Shown: positions 1 to 10,500 of the stretch, in pieces | How positions within the stretch are numbered: the first letter of the stretch is position 1 | Layout of the letters: each line of letters opens with the position of its first letter | Origin: Tilletia caries | Taxonomy: Eukaryota > Basidiomycota > Exobasidiomycetes > Tilletiales > Tilletiaceae | Direction: 5' to 3' | Assembly (NCBI GenBank): GCA_032718865.1 | Contig: JALUTQ010000026.1 | Location: 496,001-560,000 of the forward strand | Length of the DNA stretch: 64,000 nucleotides | Translations under genes and position numbers: made by a program | The notes under the pieces: model-generated | Database searches by the model: none | What the model saw: the letters and a program-made list of their open reading frames with translations, nothing else | Told to the model about the DNA's origin: nothing

Positions 1-133
1 GGTTTCGGTTGGCTACTTATGTATGTAGCAGACAGCCATCACCGGGGATTAGGACGACGTCGGGAAGAGAAAAGGTCCAATGGAATCACATGCTCGAGCT
101 GGACGGAGTGATCGAGATCGACGGCGAGGCGGT

Positions 134-860
134 TTACGTTGCTGCAGAACTTGTCCCTCCTGCTGTCCCGGTGACGAGATCTGCGGAAACATATTGACAG
201 AAGTTCAGCATGGCGCATGATCAGCACGGCTTCAAGAAGCATCACCGAAACTGACCTTGTATCGAGCTCTCCAATGCCTCAATCCGCGCCGACATCTCTT
301 TCACTGCAGTATTAGGCCAGACAGTCAGCGCATTTGACTCTTTCAGTCCACATGGGACAGCTTTGTATATGTATGAACTCACTCCTCTCTTGGACCTGAC
401 CATTGAAGAGATCAAACTTGTCCTCGAGCTGGTTCAGCACAATGTCGACCCACTCCGTCAGCTCGTGTGGGGACGTGATCTCGCCGAGCTGTTCTGCCGC
501 AGTCAGTCCTCCGCCTCCGCCTCCGCCGCCTGTTGAAGCTCGTGTTGGTGTCCCTGAGCGTGCGCTTGCTGAGTCCGTCGGGCCCGTCCCCGTCCCCGAG
601 TCCGTCTTGCTCCCTGCTGCGGGCGTCCCCGAGCGCGGACCGTCGCTATTCGTCGCAGCAGTCGAAGCAGACGCACTGCCTCCTGCTGGTGCTCGTGTGG
701 ACAGCCGTCTTGTGGGCGGGATGATGTTGGCTGAAGATGGCGAACTGCCCACCGCTGGCGACCCGGAGCGTGCTGATCCTACGATGGAGCGCCGTGCTGA
801 TGCGGTGGAGCCTGAGCGTGCCACTGCTGGACTTCCGCCTGCGCCTGAGACTGCCGACAT
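134..860 (-). CDS. Heat shock factor-binding protein 1 (HSBP1)-like protein
   Basis: Three exons on the minus strand: 860-383, 303-256 and 180-134, 190 residues in all. The introns have GTGAGT/CAG and GTCAGT/CAG ends and keep the frame. Residues 1 to about 125 are a Ser/Gly/Ala/Thr-rich, probably disordered extension that ends in a glycine run. The C-terminal ~65 residues carry the HSBP1 coiled-coil core, including the pieces ELTEWVDIVLNQLEDKFD, MKEMSARIEALE and IQDLV. HSBP1 proteins are small trimeric coiled coils that bind heat-shock factor and, in other eukaryotes, affect WASH-complex assembly; the role here is inferred from family. The ATG at 860 was chosen because the sequence upstream in frame is low-complexity (a TATG-repeat region). 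The long N-terminal extension is unusual for a family of usually 70-90 residues. It is divergent from VPS16, with 121 bp between the start codons. Confidence 0.85.
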
Positions 861-981
861 TCTGCTGATGAGTATGTATGTATGTATGTGTGGTGAATGC
901 GATAGGATGATGATGGTTATGGTGTTGATGTGGACCCTGTCCTTCCTTCCTGCCACCATTCGCTACAGACACAGGTGCGGA
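861..981. promoter_or_regulatory. Shared divergent promoter between the HSBP1-like gene and VPS16
   Basis: Only 121 bp separate the two inferred start codons. The stretch holds a TATG/TGTA-type short repeat near 872-892 and a TGATGATGG-type run near 905-925. No clear TATA box is visible. The two 5' UTRs must be very short, must overlap, or one start is misplaced: the VPS16 frame stays open upstream to 403. Confidence 0.45.
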
Positions 982-3900
982 ATGGCGGGCACGGTGACAG
1001 CAAGCAGAGCAGGCGCCGGCGCAGGCAGCGGCAGCAGCGGGATGCTTCCCCATCCCGCGACCGAGTGGGACCAGCTCGGGGGCTCCGTCTTCTACCGCCG
1101 CTCGACCATCTACGCCTCGCTCTCCTGGCCCCTGCACAACCTCAGCGACCACATCCTCGCAGCCGCTCCCAACGGCGGATACCTCGCTCTGTACCGAGAC
1201 CGCTCAAGGCTTGCAGCCCTCAGCCATGCGCAGCCATCGCATCTGCTCAGGCCGAATATCCAAGTCTACACGCCTGCGGGACGGCTCATTGAGACACTCC
1301 CAGTGAGTTCTCTCTCCCTCTCCCGACCTTGTACCTCCCATCGACAAACTGACCTCGTCTTTCTGTCTGAAACGTTCGCAGTGCGACCCGACTCGGAAGA
1401 TCATTGCGCTCGGCTGGACCCCCGCCGAACAGCTCGCCGTCGTTCTCGACGATGGTAGCGTCCGCATCTACACCCTGTTCGCAGCCGCGCCTCAGTTCAC
1501 TGCTGCGAATGGGACTGGCACGGGGGGACCTCTAGGCGGACCCGGCGCTTCCACCTCTGCCGCGGCTGCGACATCCTCCTCCTCAGCAAACCCAACCGGT
1601 TCCGTCCCAGTCTCGGTCACGTCGACTTGCTACTACGTCCCCTACTCCCTCGGACAAGAAGCCGCCGACACAGGCATCGCCGACGCACAGATCTACAATC
1701 CGGCCCCCACAGCCTTCGTCTCCCTGCTCGCTCATCGTCGTACCTCCCTCGGCTCTCTAGACGAGCCAGCACCGTCGCCGCCGGATATCAACAATGCATC
1801 GGGGGCCGGGATCGTAGCGCTCACGGGCGCAGGCACGTTCCTCTACTGGCCTTTCCCGCGGAACCCGCTCTACCCTGCCCAACCGGCACATACGGGAGCG
1901 AGAACGGTCCCCGCTCAACCGGACTCGAGCAGTCTCAACCCCTTCCATTCTAACCATGGTGGGGACGCCGGTGACAGTCAAGCGGAAGCGCCCTCGGGAT
2001 CGGTGGTGCATATGCTACGTTGCACCGAATCCTTTGTCTCGCCTACACTCACCTCCTGGTCCCTCATCCCCCCCTCGGCCTCGACCGTCTCCTCTACACC
2101 CTCAGGCTCACGACCACCCCCGACGATTCTGATCTCACCCGCGTTCTCGTCTTCCCTCCTGTCCCTCACCCCTTCCCCTTCGCTCGACGGTACCAGCGCG
2201 TCCTCCGCCGAGCCAGCTCCTTACTCATTTAATGGACTCGACTCGTCATCATCGACCGCAACTTTGGCCGACCTGCAGCTTTCTCGTGGGCCCTTCTTCG
2301 CCATCCGCCCTTCGCCGAACGGGAAGTTACTCGCACTGGTCACAAGTGTGGACGATCCTACCCATCTATCCGACATCACTGCCGCGGCCTCCCTCCTCAA
2401 CGGTTCGCGCAAGCTTTGGGTCGTCTCGTCCGACTTGCAGCGCTCTTTATCCGAGTTTGACATCCTTGCGTCGGACGCATACAAGGTTGCCTCTCGCGTT
2501 GAAGGCGGGCTCTTGGATTCTGCGTCGAGCACACTTGGGTTTGAGGATAAAGGCGGGATCGGTGGGACGGGGATCGTTCAGATTGAGTGGTGTGGAGATA
2601 ATACCGTTGCGCTCGCGTGGAGTGAGGAGGTCCTCATGGTCGGTCCCTTTGGAGATTCGCTCAGGTAAGTCCATGATTCATTCTACATGCTGGCTTCAAG
2701 GCCTCTGGCTAACGGAAATGGGGTGGGATGTGTAATAATCCTCCAGATACTACTACCCAAGCACAGTCCACCTCGTCCCCGAACTCGACGGCCTCCGCAT
2801 CATCTCCACGGAGCGGCACGAGCTCGTCCAAAAAGTCTCCGACGACTCCACAGCCGTCTTCCTCCCCGGCAGCATACACCCAGCCGCACAGCTGTTCGAG
2901 GCGTCCGAGACGTTCTTTGCTCGGCAGAGTTTGGGTTCCGGTGGGACGACGGCGTCGTCTGCTGGGCCCGGATGGCGAGGTAATGGTCGGGCGTTGACGG
3001 GCTCGGGCTCGGGTTCGGGTTCGGCGGTCCCCTCTAGTAGGCAGAACTATGCCTCCGCCGCTCGAGCCGACGACGTCATTCGTGCCATCCGATCGGGCGC
3101 GTCCATCGTGACCGGCCCGGACGGCGTGGCCCGCATCGCCCTCGACACGGCTGCTGGGTCCGGTAGTGCGAAGCCGACGAGAAAAGGGGAGGAGAATTTG
3201 TCGGAGGCTGTGGATACTTGTTTGCGAGCTGCGGTTTGTGAGTGGGAGGTGGGGTGGCAGAGGAAGCTTGTCAAGGTGAGTATCATATCTATTTTGGGCC
3301 CTGGGTGGCTCTCCTTTTCTTAGCAAAGAAAAAACACTCACGCTGGTTTCTTTCCAGGCCGCCGCATTCGGGAAAGCCTTCCTGGACATGTACGATCCCA
3401 CCTTCTTCGTCTCCACAGCCAAGACACTCCGCGTCCTCAACGCCGCCCGCGCCTACGAGATCGGCCTCCCCATCTCCTCCGAGGAGTACACCTCCCCAGC
3501 ACCGCTCCCCACCCTTCCGCACCTGACGGGCCCATCGGCCCTCATCGCCCGTCTGGCGGCTCGGAATCAGCACTTGCTCAGCTCGAGGATCGCGCAGTTG
3601 CTTGGTCTGAGACCGGATGCTATATTGAAGCATTGGGCACGGGCGAAGATTGCGAAACCGTTGCCGACGGCTGGGGCGCTTGATGTTGCCGCACAGGGTG
3701 GTGGCAGCGGCGGTGGTGGTGGGAGGACGGCTGCAGCTGTGGCGGGCGCGGCGGATCGTGCGGATGAGGAGGTTACGGAGGCAATTGTGAGGAAGTTTGA
3801 AGGCATGTTGGGGGAGGGTGTTAGTGTGAGTTATGCGGAGATTGCTCGTGTTGCATGGGGTATGGGACGGATCCGGCTGGCGACCAAGGTGAGTGTTCTT

Positions 3901-5125
3901 CTTCTTTCTTCTGCAAAAAAAGGGAGGGACTCGGGCGCAGCTTTGTTTACACGTTGCTGACTTGCCCACCGGGGATGAATTTTAGCTGTTGGAGTACGAA
4001 GCTAGGGCTGTGGATCAAGTGCCGCTGTTGCTCAACATGCACGAGGACAAGTTAGCCCTCGTCAAGGCTATCGAGAGTGGCGATACCGACCTGGGTGAGT
4101 CCGAGTTCTTCGTAGAGCAAAGAGTGGCTTCCCAACTCATCCGAAAGCTTGTTTCGCCATCTAGTCTACCACGTCCTGCTCAGGTTGAAGAGCCAGTTGT
4201 CCCGTGGCGACTTCTTCCGGATCATACAAGCACCCTTATCCGATAGCCTCATACCGTCCGCCCAACAGACTGCCTCGAACACAGGCACTGCCTCCTCCCT
4301 CCTCAGCGTGCCCAACCGCCTCGGAGCATCCTCCGGCGGGACGAGCGGTCCATCCACCTCCGCGTCGCGATACGCCCTCTCGGCCCAACAACCGACCCAA
4401 TACCTCTCCCTCGCCTCTAACTTGGTCGAAGTCTACGCACGCGAGCAGGACCGGGAGTTATTGCGGGATTATTACTACCAGGACGATCGGCGGACGGAGA
4501 GCGCGTTGCTTGTGCTGGAGGAGGTGGAGCGGGAGGCGCGTGTTCGGGCCGCTCGTCGGGCCGCTGCGGCTGGACCGGAGGGTGGATTGACTGGCAATGG
4601 GAGTCATGCGCGCGATGAGCAGGGGTTACAGGATCGGATCTTCAAGCTCAAGACGGCGCAAAAGTTCTTTGCGGAGGATAAGGAGCGGGCACTCGAAGCC
4701 AAGGTGAGTCTTGGCACGACGTTTCTAAACCCTTGCATAAGTGCGATTCGCTCATGAACTCCCTCCGTTTTGCCCAATTGACCAGCTCGTCGAGGAACAA
4801 TCTCGTCTACTCGGCTTCCAAGCCGCGCTCGAGACCGAAGACGGCGGTGGGCAGCACCGCTTCGTCGGGCTCAGCGTGAATGAGACGATCCGGCAATGTC
4901 TGCTGAAGGGCATGATGCGCAAGGCCGAGAAGCTCCGGACGGACTGGAAGGTGCCTGACAAGCGCTGGTGGCAGTTGCGCGTGGATGCGTTGGCGTCGAA
5001 TCGGGATTGGGAGGGCTTGTGGGCTTTTGGTACGTCTCTGACAGCTCGTGGCATGTAGGAGTACTATCTGGCTGACCCCTCTTCCTCAACGTCGGATGCA
5101 TCCACCTGCTTTCTGCGTCCACCCC

Positions 5126-5201
<76 letters not shown>

Positions 5202-5485
5202 TTCTCTTGCAGCACTGGCCAAAAAGTCACCGATCGGATACGAGCCTTTCATCTCTCGCCTAGTCGGGATGGGCGAGACGGACGAGGCTGTGCGCTACGT
5301 GAACCGATGCATGCAGGACAAGACGGACAAGTCGCGACTGGTGTAAGTTACCCCCTTGACCTGACGATACTACTTCGGGTATGACTCTGATACCTTCCTC
5401 CTTTTGCTTTGGCTGCAGTGCCTTTGTTCAGCGCCACCCAGACCATCAGGTAGCTCAAGAGCTGGAATCCGCAATGGACCGTTGA
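982..5485 (+). CDS. VPS16: Vacuolar protein sorting protein 16 (HOPS/CORVET subunit)
   Basis: Nine exons: 982-1302, 1382-2664, 2747-3275, 3358-3888, 3986-4094, 4165-4703, 4786-5029, 5213-5342 and 5419-5485. The spliced frame is open for 1,250 residues and every junction keeps phase. Vps16 is a core subunit of the HOPS and CORVET tethering complexes on vacuole and endosome membranes. The N-terminal half fits the Vps16_N beta-propeller (for example [15 protein letters not shown], then [15 protein letters not shown] and [20 protein letters not shown]). The C-terminal half fits the Vps16_C alpha-solenoid (for example [33 protein letters not shown] and [17 protein letters not shown]). It is longer than the roughly 800-840 residues common in the family because of several Ser/Gly/Pro/Ala-rich inserts, mainly around residues 130-250, 440-480 and 600-640. 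This is typical of GC-rich basidiomycete proteins. Intron 7 contains a long CT microsatellite. Confidence 0.93.
5130..5197 (+). repeat. (CT)n microsatellite in VPS16 intron 7
   Basis: An almost perfect CT dinucleotide run of about 68 bases lies just upstream of the CAG acceptor at 5212 and acts as an extended polypyrimidine tract. Its length is probably polymorphic. Six-frame Ser/Leu or Arg/Glu reading frames across it are artefacts. Confidence 0.9.
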
Positions 5486-7571
5486 CCGATGAGAGTGGCG
5501 GATAGCCGACAAGCGGCGGGATTCTGAACCTCTGTCTAGTCTCGCAAATCGTGATGATCAATTTCAGTTTGACGTGAGGAGGGGTTGCTACATGACAACA
5601 AAGTTCGCGTGTAATGGCATCCTTTATCCCCCCCAGCTAACAAGAAGAGAAGGGCAAGCTCACCTCTCCAGCCCTACAGGTTGCTGACCTTGTCACCTAA
5701 CTGATGCGCTTCTCCGCTTTCTCCGTTCTCCTTACTGCTCATCTCTCCTCTTCAGCGCAATTCCCCAGACTCTTTAGAGTATGGGTGTTCCAGGGTCGGT
5801 CTGCCCATGGTCAGTCCGTGGTCAGCTCCACAATCGGGGATTGACCGCAGAAACCGTCCCTCCACTTGGTTTCCTGACACCCACTCATACCACCACAGGT
5901 TTACAGGAACGCCCACGCCCCACACATAGGTTTTCAGGGACGGTGAGCATCACCGCCGGGCGCCGACACAATACGCTCGGAGGGAGGAAGCTGATCGTCC
6001 ATTCCTCTTTCATCCACAGTACACAGAGCTCGACCCGTCCTTCACGAGCCACGACTTCACCAGCACTGGTCAAGGCCGCGTCTGCTGACTGCTCACTGCT
6101 GCGGTCCTCGTTGTGCGTCTTATCAGTCAGTACGTTGCATCATGCATGCTTCCGAGTACACTCATTGACTCATCCCCCTCTTCGTTTTCTCTTCCAGCTT
6201 CCAGCTTCCAGCTTCCATGATTCATCTGCTTACTATCTTTCTCCTTCTCTTCTCTTCCCTCCCCTGATTTCCGTTTTCAGGCGCTTCCGGCTTCACTCAG
6301 GCGCTTCAACTGCAGCTGCCCCCGGCTCCCCCTTCTTTTCGAGTTCACAACGGTGAGTAGCAGCATCGTCCCCTTTCTTCCTCTCCTCTCTTCTTCTCCT
6401 CTCTTTCTCTCTTTCTGCTCTCCTCTCTTTCGCTCTCTCTTCGCATAGAACTGACATTGTCTGATTACTGATACTCTTATACTCTATTTGCGCAGCTCTC
6501 AGGCTCAAGGCTCAAGGCTCATAGGATTCGAGAGAATCACGGAGGGTGAGAAAGCGCGTCACGGCGCTGACGCTCACGAAGCAGCTTACTGACATTCTCG
6601 ATTTTTGCAGGCCCTCTCTCAGTTTCTACTTTCTTCTCTCTCTCTTCTCTCTTTCGCAGATCGTTGCTCTCTGGAATGAAGGTGCGTCTGCAACTGCTTC
6701 GTTTTTCCTGCAGTGTGCAGACTATCGCTGACAGTCGCTCCGTCCCTTTTGTTCAGTGTGTTCTTCTTTAACTTCTACTCCTCAGTGTTTCTAAGTAAAG
6801 TCCCTGGATTTTTCGCGTGTGTTATTATTAAACCTCACCCCCTTACCCTTGTTTTTGCTACGTTCTGCAATATACATCGAAACCAGTTAAATCACTGACT
6901 GCTATCCCAGCGCTTGCCTTCCACGGTTCCTTTTCCCTCCTTCCACAGGTTCACGGCGGATGAACACCTTTTTCTTGCTAACATTTCTCTCTTCTGTCAC
7001 CCTCTCTTCTGTCACCCTCTCTTTCGTCACCCTGTCTTCTGTCACCCCGCCTTCTGTCACCCTCTCCTTGTCACTCTCTCAGGCCTCTGCACGCAGCAAT
7101 TTCGTGGATGCTAGGTTTGCGACGGATCAATATATTTAACTCCTGCTTGCTAATCGTGCTTGCTAATCATTCTCTCCTTCTTGCTGATCATTCTCTCCTT
7201 CTTCTGTCACTCTTTTTTTCGTGTCATCCTCTCAGCCACAGAGCAGTCTCGACTCTCGCAGAGTCTCCAACTTATTGATATTCTTTTCCTCATTCTGTCT
7301 GTCCGATTCCTCCAGCGTTTCTCTTCCCTCTTCCCTCTCTGCGGCTCTGCCCTTGGCCCCTTGCTCTCTTTCTGTCTGCGGCTCTGCCCTTGCTCTCCTC
7401 CTGTCTGCTCCTCTTCTACAGTCTCCCTCTTTTATGCACCGTGTCTCTTAACGATCCTCTTAATGAGCCCTCACGACAAGGTGCACTCGCAATGAACATC
7501 CTATGATACTTGGAAAACATAATCGTGGCCTGATAAGATACAAAACAGTGAACAGTGATGGAGAACCTGAC
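5486..7571. other. Pyrimidine-rich intergenic DNA, no gene recognised
   Basis: Between VPS16 and the 3' end of the Crypton gene the plus strand is dominated by CT/TTC runs, with scattered GTGAG and TGCAG strings that look like introns. No frame resembles a protein. This may be a transcribed non-coding leader or a decayed transposon. A short tandem array at 6987-7079 is listed separately. Confidence 0.5.
6987..7079 (+). repeat. Short tandem array of a ~15-bp TTCTGTCACCCTCTC unit
   Basis: About six imperfect head-to-tail copies of a unit close to CTTCTGTCACCCTCT, with single-base changes between copies. It is a non-coding minisatellite in the pyrimidine-rich stretch. Confidence 0.7.
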
Positions 7572-10500
7572 CTAGATCCACTCCAGCTCCTCCAAAAACG
7601 AAGCCTTCGTATCTTCCTTCGCAACCATGTCAACCAGCTTCCTGAGTCCAACCTTCCTCTTCTTGATGGCCCGGTCCATCGTCTCCGCCACCTCCTCCGT
7701 GCCGCGCCGTCGTCGCCTCCCTTCCGCTCCTGTCTCAATCAACGCCATCTCCTCGACCACGCTCGCCAATCTACGCCAACGGCTGACTTTCTGCTGGACC
7801 GCACCACTGAGCCCAGCGTTGCTGAACTCCGACAGCGGCCGAAGTCCAGATCCGCCTTGCGTCCATGCCCGCATCAGCTCCACCATGGTGGTGATAGCTG
7901 GAAGCGCATCAGCGGACGAGGACGGCAAGGGGGAGGAACCAGAGCTGGTGGTGGAGGAGGAGTTGAGGAACGGGACGGGGCCGGGCGCAGGGGCAGGGAG
8001 GAGCAGCATCGACGTCGATGTCGCTTGAGTGAGGGTGGCCTGAGCAGTCGTGGGATCCGACGGGAAAGGAAAAGGAGGAGATGGACTGGAAAATGATTGT
8101 GATATCTGAGGACGGTAGGAAAGGAAGGAAAGATGAGAAGTCAGAATTGTGAACCAGCCAGCGCACAAGTGGAAGGGGACATGAAAGTCTGGGAACTACA
8201 AACCTGCTGCGATGCGTCCGTCATGCTCTTGATGCTCTGCATCAGAGCAGTGTGTGCGCTTAGCAGCGCGCTTCGCTGACCGTCGTTGTTCGGCGGCTGC
8301 TCGAAGATTCTTGCGTAGAGCGCGTTGACTTGGTGGGCGGTGGTCGCAAGGAGGTTCTTGAAGTCATCGTGGTTGGTCTTGAGCGAGTATAGCTGGCCGC
8401 GCACGTCACCCAGTGCATGGCTGATGGTCGGGACAATCGTTGACAGCTGAGCGTCGAGGGGGCAAGGTGTCGTGTCCACGGCTCCTTGCAGCTCGGCTGC
8501 GAAGGAGGAGAAAGCCGCTGTATTGAAGGGAATGTGCTGCCAAAGGGAAAGAGTGGGAAACTTCGCCGCCAAGTAGACCGCATCCTGCAGCAGTACACTG
8601 CGAAGGAATTTCAGCAGCCTCAAGAACTCGACCCCAGCATCGTCTGTATCTGAACCACTCCTGCTCTCCAATGCCTCCTCTGCTGCCTCCAACCAGGGGA
8701 AAATTGCACCACTCAGCTGAGGAGAGGGCTCGCGAATGGAGCGGGGGAGCCAATGGTCGCCGCCTTGGGTGGAAAAGCCGGCCAGTGCTCGAACTGGTGT
8801 GATGGCGATAGAGGTTAAGTATCGTTCCATGAGACGATCGCCGCACCACCTTCCATGCTTGCGAATGGAGTCTTCTGAGCAGCCAGAAGCGCTCGCAAAC
8901 CTCGCACCACCGCCGCGCATGGCATGAGTGAGTTTGGAGGAGGTGATATCCAACTCTGCAAAGGCTTTGCGGAGGAGCTCCGCCTGCTGGTCCCAAACTA
9001 TGCCGGACGAAGGATCCTTGCTCGACACCAGCAAAAACTTGTCGTACCAGTCCCTCCGTGTAGTGAAGTCGGGAGGATCTTGGGAGCACACATCAAACCT
9101 GTAGAACAGGTACATTGCCAGTGCCCCAATGGGACAAACCTCGACGTTGCGGTGGCGAATTGCGATGCCTCGTTCCTTGCGTCCGCCGGTGTTGGCTTTG
9201 CTCTCGAGGAAGGTGATGACGAGAGCATGACATGGATGCGGGCTGGAGTAAGGAACCTGTCGGTTCGGTTCAATCACAAGGACATCAGAACCCCACAGTC
9301 ACATCGCAACGCAACAGAGCACAACACAACACAACAGACACACAAAATACTCACGTTGTAGCTGTACATGTCTGACAGCTTTGCGCCCCGAAGATCTTCG
9401 GACCGACCCATGATCGCGTGCGAAAGCAAGAAGTCCAGGCGAGACCGAAGACAGTCGTGCCGCTCCTCGCCAAGCTTCTGGCTGGCGCGCTCTAGGTACC
9501 ACTGACTGATGCGCTCGTGGCCGCGCTCATCATAGCCATCAACGAGCGAGTGCTTGGCCTTGTCTTCATAGCTGGCGGCGCTCTGCTTAGCCTTGCTCTT
9601 GATGACTGCTGTGCGATATGCCTTGACGAGACCGCCTTCTCTGGGTGACGGATGAGAGTTCTTTCCGGCGAGTTGCTGAATCTTCCAGAGGTCCGTGATC
9701 GCTTTGATGTGGGTGTCTATCGTCTCCACCGTCAACCAGGGCTTCTTGCGTAGAATCAAGCAGCTACAAAGCAGAATCACATCAGCCAGCATTCATATCA
9801 CAGTCAGTTCAGTCTGCAGCCAGCCTGCAGATGAGGTCAAAGACAACAAGCAGAAAGGGGCTCGCATCCATAGATGAAATCAATACTCACTTAAGGAAGG
9901 TAACGAGCTTCTGCTCAGTGACCAGCACGTCGCTGGTGCTGCTTCCACCACCTTCCTCTCCGGACTCTCCAGCGCGACGAAGACGAGCGAGACCCCGAAA
10001 GAATGCCTGCCGGACAGAGAGAGGTAGGAAAAGTGAATGGAAAGTAACAAGTCAGTCCCTTCACCATATCGATTGAGAAGGTGACGTAAGGACGGGAATC
10101 TTGAGCTGTTCACGGTAGAGGAGTGCAGAGGGAGGGAAAGGACAATGGCAGAGAGAACATACCAGAAACTGTTTCTGAGGACCAGACCAGACTTTATGAG
10201 TATCTGGCCGTTGGGAAGACCTGTGTAGAGTGACGGCGTTTGTGAGGGTTTCTCCCACCAGAGCACCTCCCTCCTCGTTCAGATCGTCATCGACCTCACG
10301 AAGCTTCTCCACCTCCTCATCTGTGGGAAGCTCAGCCCCACCAACACGGCAAATGTTGTCCAGCTGCTCAAGTGGCAGCTGACCAGGCTGAAGCAAGCCC
10401 GCGTCAGGATCATGGGCTTCTGCATTTGGGCCCAGACCATCTGCGCGTGTGGTGGGCCTGGTCCCGTCAGGACTGGGATTGTTGACCGAAGGGGAAAGGT

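Noticed and set aside
403..1458. Long plus-strand frame across the HSBP1-like gene into VPS16 exon 1
   Set aside because: The part before 982 is the antisense shadow of the low-complexity HSBP1 N-terminus. VPS16 similarity begins only after the ATG at 982, and the frame after 1302 is intron.
5048..5263. Ser/Leu and Arg/Glu repeat reading frames
   Set aside because: They are translations of the CT microsatellite in VPS16 intron 7.
5781..7495. Several open frames of 60-190 codons in pyrimidine-rich DNA
   Set aside because: Composition (Ser, Leu, Phe, Pro) follows from C/T bias; no domain, no conserved-looking segment and no consistent splicing.
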